Below are positions 20,625 to 32,790 of a stretch of DNA of 64,000 bases, in pieces. The position numbers and the translations under genes are program-made. Within the stretch, counting starts at the first letter, position 1; each line of letters begins with the position of its first letter. This DNA is from Schistosoma haematobium (Eukaryota; Platyhelminthes; Trematoda; Strigeidida; Schistosomatidae), in NCBI RefSeq assembly GCF_000699445.3, contig NC_067200.1, positions 186,001-250,000 of the forward strand. Reading direction: 5' to 3'. The notes below the pieces were generated by a model, which saw nothing but the letters and a program-made list of their open reading frames with translations, did not search any database and was not told the DNA's origin.

Positions 20625-22816
20625 CATGACTTATCCACTCCCAACGTTTTTACCTAATTTCCTATTCAGCTGGAAGTTGATTTTTTTTCTCCTACAGTAC
20701 TTGTACCTTTTGATGATGGCTTTAATACTTTTTTGAGTTTCAGCTCCGTATAGTAGGACTGTCTTGACGTTCGTATTCAAGATTCTGACTTTAATATTGG
20801 TTGACATTTGATTTAAGTTCCACATGTTCTTCAGTTGTAGGGATGTGGCCTTTTGTTTGCCAATCCTTGCCTTTACGTATACATTAGATCCTCATTGTTC
20901 ATCAATGATGCTTCCCGGGTACGTGAAAGATTCCACAACTTCCAGAGTTTCACCAATAAATGTGATTAGTTTAGAATTCTCCGTGTTGTATTCGAGGATC
21001 TTGGTTTTTCCTTTGTGCGTGTTGAGGCCTACTAATGCAGAGGCTGCTTCTACACTAGTTGTCTTCATCTGCACTTGTTCGTGTGTGTGTGGGATAGAAG
21101 GTTCCAAATTGTCTAATTGGTTTTGAGCTATCAGTTGTATTCTGTGCTTCCGCTCAGATGTGGAGGTCTTCATAATCCAGTCAACCGCCAGATGGAAAAG
21201 ATAGTTCGAGAGTAAACAACCTTGTCTGACACCGATCTTCACTGGAAATGCTTCTGTCAGCTGTCCTCACTGCACCACGTTTTAGTGTAGTCTATTGAGA
21301 GAGTTACAGATGATGTCGATGATTTTCGCAGGTGCATAATGGTATCCAAGAAGACTCCATAGTGTCCTCCTATCTACACTGTCAAATAACTTCTCATGAT
21401 CATTGAAGTTGATGTATAGTGACGTTTTCCATTCAACTGATTATCCAACGATGTAGTGTCTTGATTTGATCTGTGCAGGACTGACCCTTATGGAATTTGG
21501 TCTTTCAATCTCGGAGATGGTCTTCTACTGAATCTTTCATCCGGTTCAGCTTGTGATTTGATTTTCTCTGTTCTTGTTCGGCTGTTGTTAATTGCTGCCG
21601 TTTTTCTTTTTTTCTTGAATCTCGTCTTGAGTTTCCATAGAGATCCATTCCTTATGATTATGCTTCTTAGGGCTCAGCACCTTCTGGTACATTGAAGTTA
21701 ATGCTTCTTCTATACCTTTCCAATTGTCCTCCACAATAGTTTCTTCTTCTTTGAGTTGACTCTGTAAGGCTTGAAACGAGTTTTTGAGAGTTGTCTTAAA
21801 TTGAGTTTATCAGTGTGCCAAAGGAAGGTTGTATTGAACCCTTGTACTACTGTTTCCTCAGTGTTCGGTGATCGGAAGCTATGTTAACTTCTCTCCCCGT
21901 TCTCACATCTTCCATTGTCCTTCGGAATTTTTTATTGATACAAACATTTATCTGGTTCTCTGTGGTGTGATGCGGTGAGATTCAATTAGCTTTGTGTATA
22001 CGTTTGTGTGGAAATATTGTGCCTCCTATGACCAATTTATTGAATGCACACGGATTTGCGAATCTCTCCCCATTTTCATTGTTCTTTCCCAGTCCACGTC
22101 GTCCCATGATATCTTCATATCCGGTGTTGTCTATTCCGACTTTGACGTCTAGATCTCTGATCAGAATGGTGAGGTACTTTCTTGGGTATATCGCTATGAT
22201 TGATTGTAGCCTCTCATAGAACAGACATTTATCGTCGCCTTTGCTAACATTGGTGCGTGCATAACATTGGATAATATTCATTGTGATTCCCTCCTTCTTT
22301 GTTTTGAATGATGTTTTGATGAATTTGTATCCATAAGATTCCCATCCTATAAGTGCTTTATGTGCTTGTTTGGACGGCATTAGAGCATTTTCCTCCTCGT
22401 AACCGGAGTACAGTAGCATCTCTCCCGTATCTAGACATTGCTGTCCAACTTGTGTTCAACATGTTTTACTGATCACCAGTACTTCCGAATTGGGTTTCTT
22501 CATTTCTGTTGCTATTTGACTGGTCTTCCAGGTCTCCCACATTTTCCGGACGTTCCATGTATCTTTAAAAATTGTCGCTCTGGTTGTTAGATGGAGCATC
22601 GAACTCGCGACTTTAATGAATCTCGGCTTTCATTGTGAGGCGTTATAATTATTCCTTCAACCCCCGGGTCAGAGTTTAAATGGTTTCATTTGTTCAATCT
22701 CGTTGGCGTTTTTTAGCAAGATTTTTTTCTACGAGATGAATTTGCCAACCCCATGCCCAACTTTCCTTCATTGTTCGGGCATAGGACCGGCAGTAACTGT
22801 ATAAGAACTACAGGCG
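20625..22816 (-). mobile_element. RTE (SR2-like) copy with internal deletion, reverse strand
   Basis: Reading from 22816 backwards: the same 5' motif as at 7201, endonuclease with LLYSGYEEENA, GITMNIIQCYA and IMGRRGLG (22419-21982), linker with TNSRTRTEK-like residues near 21600-21570, then an abrupt join near 21545 into DERFSRRPS. This removes about 0.6-0.7 kb (the linker end and the first RT motifs). It continues with [13 protein letters not shown] (about 21240-21200), HKGKTKILEY, SIIDEQ and LLYGAET (about 20745). The catalytic FADD region is replaced by a small deletion. The 3' end is truncated near 20625 without a GTAA tail. Confidence 0.8.
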
Positions 22817-23143
22817 AAGTTATATATATATCAACACTGAATTTCCATGTGATTTCCTTCCATTTTAAGAAGGTTGGATCCCTGAATACGTCGATTGTTC
22901 AAGAGAAGCACTACTACCAACACATCAAATTAAAGTTGGTAGTACAAATGTACTGCTAATCATGAACTTATGGTTGTTAGTTTTGCTATTAATCAACCAA
23001 ACTGTCTTGTATAACGGAAATTATGTAAAAATGTCCTAACTGATGTAACTCGGTTGGATTATCAAAGATATACATATCAGTAAATCAGCTATTATCGTAA
23101 CACGCACTTCAACTGTACAAGTCATGTGTTCGAAAGGTTAACC
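22817..23143. other. Intergenic stretch
   Basis: A 68-codon plus-strand frame (22753-22959) spans the element boundary and resembles nothing known. No other feature is visible. Confidence 0.4.
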
Positions 23144-23345
23144 TAGGGAAGTTGGAAAACCCTAATTCCAAACCAATAATTTACATGGGTTCCAGGATGC
23201 CGAGCGAACAATTGACGTATGAACTTATTGATGATTACCGGTTATCATGGGACTGCATCTCCTAACGTCGATTGGACCTTACCTATTTATTTAAACACAT
23301 AAATCTTGGTACAAACGGGCATCAGATACTTATGCGCCACACCGA
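23144..23345. repeat. Two retroelement tails back to back
   Basis: Bases 23144-23278 are a plus-strand copy of the 10630-10765 block (CCTAGGGAAGTTGGAAAACC, GGGACTGCATCTCCTAACGTCG). Bases 23282-23345 are a minus-strand copy of the GTGTGGCGCAT...TGTGTTTAAATAAATA end also seen at 2289-2345. They abut tail to tail. Confidence 0.55.
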
Positions 23346-23420
23346 TTAGAACTTTAGATCAAGTGGGCTTTGTTTTGTGGGTTTTATTCTATATATATTT
23401 CTCTAATTACATTTGTTGAA

Positions 23421-23706
23421 AGTATTTGGCTGGGTATTGAATTGTGTAAACCACGTGGACTTCATGATGGATGTATTGTTGGGTGACTTTAATTCACATA
23501 TAGTTCTATTAGTTCAACTAGCTGGTGTATTTTGTCATGATATAAATGCTGTCAATCTTCTTCCATCTGCTTTTGCTCAATTATAATGTCAACTAGCTGT
23601 TAAACATCAAGAATCAGCAAACATTTGTAATAGCAATAGCAGTAGAGTATCGTCAGAAAATTCAATAACCTCTGATAATGAACAGTCTTCAAAGATTCCA
23701 TCATAA
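23421..23706 (+). pseudogene. Exon-like coding remnant with one in-frame stop
   Basis: One frame runs from about 23421 to a TAA at 23704-23706, immediately followed by AATAAA. It reads FGWVLNCVNHVDFMMDVLLG, continues VQLAGVFCHDINAVNLLPSA, and ends in an Asn/Ser-rich tail (NSNSSRVSSENS). A single TAA near 23584-23586 interrupts it at AFAQL-stop-CQLAVKH; one base change from CAA would explain it. The amphipathic first half and polar end look like the last exon of a real protein, which I do not recognise. Retroelement debris lies directly upstream, so any parent gene is broken off. Confidence 0.4.
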
Positions 23707-23734
23707 AATAAATTACATTGAAGAAAAGTAGAAC

Positions 23735-24035
23735 AACACATGTAAGCGAACAATATTGTATTCAATTAGATCGTTATCAGGCTTTACTCTAATATACATG
23801 AATATTTATACGAAAATGTGAAACCAATCATAGTAATTTGAGTCGATAATCACAATCAAATAGAATAAGTCACTGCATATGATAGGTAAAAGTACAAGAA
23901 CGTTATCTATTTCATTGTGATTATCGACTCAAATTACCTTGATTGGTTTCACATTTTCGTATAAATATTCATGTATATTAGAGTAAAGCCTGATGGCGAT
24001 CTAATTGAAAACGATATTGTTCGCTTAAATGTGTT
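23735..24035. repeat. Large imperfect inverted repeat, about 130-bp arms
   Basis: The left arm 23735-23864 is the reverse complement of the right arm 23907-24035 with few mismatches; the spacer is about 42 bp. Shared landmarks are AAGCGAACAATAT, GGCTTTACTCTAATATAC, AAAATGTGAAACCAATC and TTTGAGTCGATAATCACAAT. The whole could fold as one long hairpin. The right arm continues into sequence repeated at 54840-55392, and parts of both arms reappear there. Confidence 0.85.
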
Positions 24036-24440
24036 ATTCTGATTTTCACAATGGGAATCTTGAATATTGAAGAAAAGTAATGCATTTTCCTGAAGTGTCA
24101 TCTTGTTATTGACATTTTGCCACAACGTTGCTTTCTATCCGTACTTTAGATCTCCTAGATATAAAATGAATCATAATTATCCCATTCCACTGAAGCCAAC
24201 TTTTCTTTGTTACACGCATTTACTCTGCTTATATTTTTTTACTTTTCAATCTTCCGTTTATGTATTCGAACAGGATCAAACTCGTCTAAAGGAGAACGGA
24301 GACATCTTAACCAACATTCATTTATTCATGATGTTTCTCTTAATGGGCATTTCTTCGGACTAGTTACATTTAATGAATATGTTTCACTGAATATTGAAAC
24401 TAGAAAAATTACTTTCCTTGAAGCTTTGACGGCACGTTTA
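24036..24440. repeat. Dispersed repeat block, also at 54984-55392
   Basis: Over 90 percent alike by eye to 54984-55392 (landmarks ATGGGAATCTTGAATATTG, CCACAACGTTGCTTTCTATC, CCCATTCCACTGAAGCC, CGGACTAGTTACATTTAATG). Similarity ends at ACGTTTAAATTTG, where the other copy jumps to sequence found here only at 27890. Confidence 0.8.
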
Positions 24441-25769
24441 AATTTGATTTATTTGGTTATCTTTGCCTTATTTCTTCTCTTTGAATCTGATATTTTTCAG
24501 TGTTTTCCATGAAACTGTGGCTGTTGTTGTTTAAGGTTTTGCTGTGGCTAGTAGTAGTAGGTTGTGATCACTAGTTGTTTTGCTTATTCATTTTCAACAG
24601 GCAAATTTAACACATTCCTACATTCTCTTTCAGCAATTGGAAATAATTCCCTTTATTCGGATACGAAAATGGACTACTTCACCCTAATATAAGTAGTATA
24701 CGTTTATCCGTCAACATGATATGGAATTTGATTCAATAGATTTTGATTTTCTTTCATATTTTGTTGTTTGAAAAACTTTGAAGTCCAGTTTAATCACTTG
24801 TAATGTGGTCGTGTTCGATTTATTAATGTGTACCTATACGCTGTTGTAATTGAATATCCTCCTCGGAGAATAACGTGATCTAATTAGAAAACTTGTTTGA
24901 ATCACCAGTCATCATCTACACTTTTACGATTCTAGCGGTTTATTGGTTGGTGTATGTATCAAAGATAGATTTGTGAAATACTCAGTCGTCATCAGTAGAA
25001 ACACAGCTTTGATCGTCGTCGTTTTGGCGTTATTTTTGTGAGCATAATTTTGTACATCCGTCGTTTGAAATAAGTCATCTACAATTGAATGTTTTATAGC
25101 GTACGAATGCATATGGTTACGTTGAAGGTTCACGAATACGTTTTAACGAAAGAGGTTCTCAATTCTAATGAAACACTTGGAATTTCGATGCTCAAGTGTC
25201 GTTTATACAAAGTCACCTAATCAAATTATTTCAACGAGTTTATCTGAATCATCATCGACATTTTGAATTGTCAGCCGTTCCAGCATTTCTATTCAAGCAT
25301 GCTCAGTTGAATAAATCCACTCGATAGTAGGGAACTGCACACAAAAAAAACTATTTACATTTGCCTCACTGATGTTTCAGAATATTCCTTAACATTTATC
25401 CGTAGATCCTGAAGAGGTATTGGTATGTTTAGAATGAATCTTGTTTAGAAAGTGGTTTTGTCTACCCCTTCACAGAATAAGACTGTTCATTGCATTCACC
25501 TAAATTTGATTAAAATATCTCTATGTAGAATGTGAATTATACAGAATTAATTATGGTGATCAACCTCTACTCAAAGTATTCCATTGAATCAAAAAATGAA
25601 GTTGAATATCTTCTTCATCCATCAATGAGGAAACCGTTAGGATTGTTCAATCACAAATAGTAGTATAATTTTTATTGTAAGTTATGAAAATGAGAATAAA
25701 ATTACAGTAAGAGCTGTTTAATTAGCCTGATAGAGAGAACGATATAAATTATGTTTGTCTGTGTCTAAT
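24441..25769. other. Unassigned, interior of a split repeat
   Basis: Lies inside the 3.4-kb interval (24441-27889) missing from the copy at 54.6-57.0 kb. No motif was recognised; a 69-codon minus-strand frame at 24924-25133 resembles nothing known. Confidence 0.4.
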
Positions 25770-26020
25770 ACTGTAGTGTGTGCTACTGATATCGACAAAT
25801 ATAAGTAGTATGTAACACCAGTAAGAAGTTGAAAACCTGACAAGAGAAGTTTGAGAAGATCGAACTGAAGAGAACAGAAGTGTGAAAGACAGTCGAAGCA
25901 AGATGTGCATTTAATGTATCTAGTGTATAGTTTTCATAATTTTACGAAGGTACTCCAGATCAGAGAACAAAACTCCATCAAAATCATCCACCTGAGCTAC
26001 AAATCTTCTCCTCCATCCTA
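25770..26020. repeat. Family D terminus followed by Penelope terminus (reverse)
   Basis: GTGTGTGCTACTGATATCGAC with AAATATAAGTAGTATGTAAC (25777-25820) is the family D start. Bases 25960-26015 read AGAACAAAACTCCATC...CACCTGAGCTACAAATCTTC, the reverse complement of the Penelope-type terminus at 14259. Confidence 0.5.
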
Positions 26021-26276
26021 TGGTAACAGTTCACCCTCAAGAACTAAAATTCATTCTTCACCTGAATCGTAACTACTTATTGATGATAATTCTCATCATG
26101 AAATGACACATCTGTCTACTACTCATTGGTTTTCTGTGATTGTCCAGGACACGTGTGTCAGTGCATTCAACTATCTTCAGACAAACTTCTCATTTTAATA
26201 TGAATGTTACATAACTCCATTAAAGTATGAATTGAGGAACGTTAAATTCGAACTTTATTTCTGAATAAAATTCTAT

Positions 26277-27245
26277 TTGTTGAGAAATATGATGGAACGG
26301 GTATTGAATAGATCAGTATTGACATACGTTGATGATACCTCCATCGTATGTATTGATCAAAAACATGCAACAAATCTGCTGAAGATTTTCAACGAAGATC
26401 ATCCAAATATCCATTTCACTATGGAACGTGAAAAAGAAAACAAGTTCCATGTTCCCGATATGGTGATGGAACGCAGAAAGGATGGTACAGTTCATCGTTG
26501 AGTTTATAAGAAAGACACATAGAATGGGAGTTATCTCAATTTCCATAGCTTTTGTTCAATCAGTTACAAAAGGCACTGTTCAAAACACTGTTTCACAGAA
26601 CATAAAGAATATGTACTGCAGATAATCTAGAAGAGGAAGTTGTGGATGTTAAAAAGTGTTTGGAGGATAAGGGATACGACTGAAATTTATTGAGAAATAT
26701 GGCAAACATGACTTTAACAGACCCAAAGAAGTTACAGCAAATAAGAAGCCTATCTTTCATTCAACTTAAATTCAATGGTGATAATGTCGCCGGATCATTC
26801 AATATGAGACTAAACACTGCATTGACAAGAACTTATCCTGCAACAAAATTGATTGTCCTATCCAAAACAACATGTTGTTTGACACAATCAACGGTCGACC
26901 TGTATGCCTTTCATGTTACTACCAATTGTGTATACAAATTTACATGTATCTGCCAAAGCCGTTACATCGGTAGAACAGAAAGTAGAGCCCAAGTAAGATT
27001 CAGAAAACATATTCCGATAAGTTTAACATCAAATTGATTGAAAGCATTGAACAGTGCCATCGCAAGACATCTCCGTGACACAGGACACGAAGTCGATACA
27101 CTGAAGTTTTCAAGGTGATTAATAAACAATCAAGCTGCCAACATTCTGAAATTTGCTGAATCGTTAGCAATCAAACGTCTAAGACCAGACCTATGATTAC
27201 GAAACGAGACAGTAATAAATCTTTCTTTGCCGCGGCAACAACAAA
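26277..27245 (+). mobile_element. Penelope-like element, reverse transcriptase end plus GIY-YIG endonuclease
   Basis: The frame 26277-26501 encodes TYVDDTSIVC (YVDD catalytic box, TAC-GTT-GAT-GAT at 26325-26336) followed by IFNEDHPNIHFTMERE, typical of Penelope-like reverse transcriptases. After a stop at 26499-26501 the frame resumes as VYKKDT.NGSYLNFHSF and then breaks. At 26920-27037 the endonuclease domain is legible: NCVYKFTC, then SRYIGRTESRAQVRFRKH, where the second block holds the YIG and the catalytic Arg region. HLRDTGHEVDTLK follows past another break. The N-terminal part of the transcriptase is missing before 26277. The known schistosome member is Cercyon; identity with it is not established here. 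Confidence 0.75.
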
Positions 27246-27889
27246 CCCCACCCTTTCTATTCATTTGTTCCTATTCATGAATTTAATTATCTATTGCGTC
27301 ATTATTCCAACTCTGTCTGAAGTATAAATTACATCATACCTAACTGACTGATTTCAATTCATATTCTCTTTATTACCATTAATCTATTTTCATGAGTTCT
27401 AATCACTATTTCAATCTTCTGGAACTTTCCTCTCAAACTTTATTTATTGGAGACAAAACATTTTATGACCTCATCAACTCTATCGGAATCTTCGCCACAC
27501 CATGACACATTTATTCATCCTTAATGTATAAGTATGTCAGTATCTGTAGTAATGTTGAATTTCAAATATTTGAGGTTGTAATCAGCTGATGAGAACCTAA
27601 CGAAATAAAATGAATTCATATTATTCTGCACCAATCTTTGTTCTTACTCTCTTTAGGATAACATACAGTATCTTAGAAACAGCAAACAATATGTTCAGAT
27701 CATTCTATTACTATGATCTTATCTGCATGATCATTTTTACTTGATCAGACGGTACAGCCAATAAACTTTTCTCTCTTACTAGCCTAAATGTTAGTTGATT
27801 TAATCATTCAAATACTAATTCACTTTTCTATGTAAATACTTATGTGTCTGAATCTATTCATTTCATTTGACTCTTATTTTGGCTGTGTA
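27246..27889 (+). other. Probable 3' UTR of the Penelope remnant
   Basis: AT-rich and non-coding. CAGCTGATGAGAACCTAACGAAATAAAATG near 27584-27612 contains hammerhead-like core strings (CTGATGA and GAAA) but the 9-nt stretch between them cannot form a stable stem II. Confidence 0.35.
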
Positions 27890-28850
27890 TTTGCTCGCTG
27901 TCGTTCGACGGCATTTGTATTTGTTCTCGAATTTGCATAATTGCGTAATTGTGGCTTAGTAAAGTGTACTGTACAATGTCAGACTGTAGTCAATGTTTCG
28001 TATTGCATTTCTGAAATTCATACACCTCAGAAAGTCATTTAATAACAGTCATTTAGACCAGTGACATAAGAAACCTTAAGATTGGTATTGAAAGAAACAT
28101 GCTGTGGATTATTTATTCACGACTATCGTCCACAGTCTCCTTCAGCAATATACACAGGACGAGATAACTAGTCGAGTTTTAAAGAATAGAATTTATTAAT
28201 GGACGTTTCATAGATTGATAAATCACGGACGTGAAACTTGATGATTTTATGAGAAAACGAGCACTAGATTCATTAAAAATTATTCGGTGAATGGTTACAG
28301 TGTTTATTCATAGCTGCAGCACGAACTTCTATGAATCGACAACCAGAAAATTTGCTTTCACTTCATCTTCTTTTAAGAAAAGAAGTAGTAATTTGTAAAA
28401 TGAGAATATCACTCATCTTTGATTTTTGTATGTCGGTGATTATCGGCCAAATAAACAACATATTATTAGAAAGCGATACAGAATAAAGAATACCATATTA
28501 TTTGATTGATGAGATGTAATTAGGTGATCAATGATAACAAAGTATAATCATGGCTGATTCTATAAACAAGAGAGGTCAACACAAATATGTTCTTGTTCAT
28601 TAGACAAACACGTTGTTTACACTGAGATTGAGGAAGAAGTAATCAATATTACTTTGAATATTTTGTTGGATATTACAGAAATGATAGAAGTTGATGTTAT
28701 TTAATATTCCATGGGCAGAATCAGACAGAATTGTAAATTCTTTGGAAATCTTATTCCTCAATCCATACGATATACAGGTTTGTGGTGTTTGTATGAAATA
28801 AGTTTGGTGTAACGAGGCGATTGACAAGTGTTCGTGATAATTAACTTCAT
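27890..28850. repeat. Dispersed repeat (family C), copy 1
   Basis: Bases 27890-28085 match 55393-55585 (GCTCGCTGTC-TTCGAC-GCATTTG, AATTGCGTAATTG, TCATTTAGACCAGTG). Bases 28285-28850 match 46660-47200 and, more loosely, 56565-57004 (TTTATTCATAGCTG, AAACACGTTGTTTACACTGA, GTGATCAATGATAACAAAGT). The middle 28086-28284 was not matched elsewhere. Confidence 0.7.
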
Positions 28851-29979
28851 GAAGCCGCTTTATCTACGATTCAAAGTATATTGATTGAGACAGTAACTTA
28901 GGAATGCTAAAATAGTTAACTATTTCCATACATTCATACATACACTCTGGGCCGTACCAAGGCATTTGTCAGCCTTGATAAAATATCACAACCATTGCAT
29001 TGAATCCTTCATTTGTGAATTTCTATCATTTGTTTATCACATTCTACATGATTCTTCCAGTCCACACTCTCTTTTTTCCCTTATATTCTCTTCAACTCAA
29101 TCTTCTTAGCCTTCTGCTGTCAGGTTTTCCACTTCCGATCGGTGTTACAAACCACTTATATCGACAGACAGTAGTAGTATACACCACAGCTGTATGAGTT
29201 TTCATTCCACCTTACTCGCTTTTCCCATTGCTGACTTATGCTAACTGGAGAAATTCTGATAAATATAGAACAATCTATATTTCGCTACAATTCGGGACTC
29301 AATCACAGCTCTTCTTTACATGTTATTATTCACTCAGCCTTTCAGTCTTAAGATGTAAACTATGAAAATAAACCAATGAATCACAATTCACTAATTCGTG
29401 TCTTCAAACACCAATCTCCTTGATGATGTATTACACATGGTTATCTTTGTACTTCATCTGACAGAAGTATACATTTCGGTTTTTGTTTTGAACAAATGAA
29501 TTAAACTTGAAATATAAGTGTAACATTCATTATGTTGATTATGAATAACTGTCTCTCCAGTTACTTGATTTCTGACCACCACATAACATTTTACTTTATA
29601 AATTGATATTTTTAGTGTGGTGCTGAGACGCGGTTGACTATGAACACCACTTGAGTAGGACTGCGTGCCAGTTGACCGCTAAAATCCCCCTTAAGCCAAA
29701 TATCAGAAGGCAGTTGATGGCTGTTGTCGAGATGTATATTTTAGCGACCTCGTGGTATCAAAAGGATACCGAGATCGTGCCAAAGGAGTACGAGCGTGGT
29801 TACCGAGCGTAACCGAAATCGTTCAAGTTCACAATCAATGGAGTACTAGTAATATGGCTATCTTTTGCAAACAAACGAGCACAGTGAAACAATCACTCGT
29901 ACAGTTGGTTATAATAATGATTACTTCTATTAAACCCATCGCGTTCTCTTGATAAAAATATATCACTACATATTCAACA
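28851..29979. other. Intergenic stretch
   Basis: A faint family D relic lies near 29155-29195 on the minus strand (TATCGACAGACAGTAGTAGT, ACACCACAGCTG). No gene was recognised. Confidence 0.35.
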
Positions 29980-30690
29980 TTGCAAACTGTGATCAAATAT
30001 TGAGATTATGGAGAGAAGATCTGTTACTCACATGGTTGATGTTGATGATGTTGTATTTTTGAACTGACTTATTGATTAGTTGCTCTCTAAAGATGGTCTC
30101 TTCTATGTTCTATGCGCCAAGTGTTTGGTTTCTCTATTGGAGCACAGGTAATTCAACTCCACCACAGTGATCAGACATCATCATTCATTGTTCATCTGTG
30201 TAACTCAGTATAGTCATTTCGTTTCTACTGCAGTTATTCCTATTGCTACTCCAAACAATGATACTTCGATGCATTTTCCTGTTAAACTATTCCAGCACTA
30301 AATATCTATAGATGAGCTTATAATATAACATTATCAATCAAGTAATTTTAAAGTTAATTTGAGAAAATCCACACCTGACATGGTCAGTAAGGAAACCCTG
30401 AATCAAATGCTCGATTTATATGGAGACATAACAGGAGCTAGACTACGGGTACTCAACATAACTGAAGTCATCTGGATCAACTTCTGAAAACCGAAATAAT
30501 ATATCCAGAAGAGGTATATCCAGCCTCCATGTTTACCGTGGTCCACGACTGAATCATCAGACACCTGAAATGCATGTTATAAACCTATTATCCCAATTCT
30601 CTTTGTGATTATCTCTTTCCTAATCCACATTGATTCTTTTTCATCGTAATTACCTTGACTATACTCCTTTTATTACATATTATATTCACA
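29980..30690. repeat. Dispersed repeat (family E), copy 1
   Basis: Bases 29980-30325 match 48815-49165 closely (TTGAGATTATGGAGAGAAGA, TCTATTGGAG, ACTCCACCACAGTGATCAGA). Bases 30590-30690 match 49610-49715 (CACATTGATTC, TTCATCGTA-TTACCTTGA). A weak RTE endonuclease-like trace (CTACGGGTACTCAACATAAC) lies near 30440. Confidence 0.65.
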
Positions 30691-30964
30691 CAACGTTGTT
30701 ATTATTATCACCATTATTATTAGTATTATTATAGTGATAAAAACGTGGAACCTCACTACAAGTCATTCTGACCTTCATGAAGTGACCTGCTTAAATCACA
30801 AATCACACCATCTTCAAATATCTCCATGGTAACACATGAGAATGTTCATCATTGTTCATATATAACTATGTTTAAAGTCTTCTGATCTAAAAATATCATT
30901 TCCACTACATTAATTCAGTGCTACGAATTAGGCAAAATCATTATTTCAAAGAATCATGACTTCT

Positions 30965-31145
30965 CATGATGAAAGTAGAAATTCTTTGGAAGTCACGAGG
31001 TCTGTATGTCCGATGTAACTGAAATGAGAAGATTAAACATATCACCGTTCACGGTATAAATGAAACCCATGTATTGCATGTTGTGCAGAAAAAGATTCGA
31101 TTCGAGAAAACTGCTGTTATATTTTGATCATGAGTGAAACGTAAA
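30965..31145 (+). mobile_element. Decayed RTE 5' fragment (endonuclease start)
   Basis: Aligns by eye with 7390-7640: a TGAAAG(C/T)(A)GA...TTC-TT-GGAAG-CACGAGG block, then relics of GI(S/N)ETHW (GGTATAAATGAAACCCATG) and of the QKRLATGETLLYS region. Stops occur in every frame. Confidence 0.5.
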
Positions 31146-31579
31146 CAATCTGTTCAGAACTATCATTACTGATCCTTGTATATTTGAGTGTACGCTACTA
31201 GAAATTTCACATTCATTGATATGCATTATTTATTATCTTAGTAAATGTGTGATCATTATCAATTCTGAATTATATGTAATAATCGATACAGTTTTTATTA
31301 CCGAATAGGAACTCCGTTCAAACACAGTGCAATTATTTAGTTAGTACTGAGTGAGAAGTTCTCTTCATCCTTGAAATGTTTAGTAAACCCCCACATATGA
31401 AGAATATCCAGTTTCAGTCGAGATTATTGCAGAATTGCCGTCTAATGGGAAATTGATAATGATTTAATAAGTGAAGCTCACTATTCAAATAAACAATCTT
31501 TTCATGTATAAGATTGAATGAACCAACAGTCGACTGAATTCCATTTCGGTCAAAGTGAATAAGCTGCAAAATTACATAA
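31146..31579. other. Intergenic stretch before the microsatellite
   Basis: No feature recognised up to the CAA run. Confidence 0.4.
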
Positions 31580-32648
<1,069 letters not shown>

Positions 32649-32682
32649 AATGTTACTGCTCACAACAACATTAACAATGAAT

Positions 32683-32790
32683 GGTATCGTGGATGCGCAC
32701 TGCTGAGGAACGGCCGTCAAGTGCTTCCAGGTTTTCCATGGTGGTTTTGCTACAGTTGATTCATAATTTCAACCAGTGAAAGAATTCATT
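32683..32790 (+). repeat. Hammerhead SINE, second type, stem II deleted
   Basis: GGATGCGCACTG, then CTGAGGA (32703-32709), directly ACGGCC and GTC (32716-32718), then AAGTGCTTCCAGG and a TTTTCCATGGTGG tail. CTGAGGA fits the CTGANGA core and GTC the cleavage triplet, but stem II and GAA between them are gone. Related copies occur at 46380, 49900, 53290, 60410 and 60710. Confidence 0.65.

Noticed and set aside
24103..24512. Overlapping frames of 86 and 101 codons, partly repeated at 55050
   Set aside because: The repeated copy does not keep the frames open (61 codons only), so they are chance frames in a repeat.
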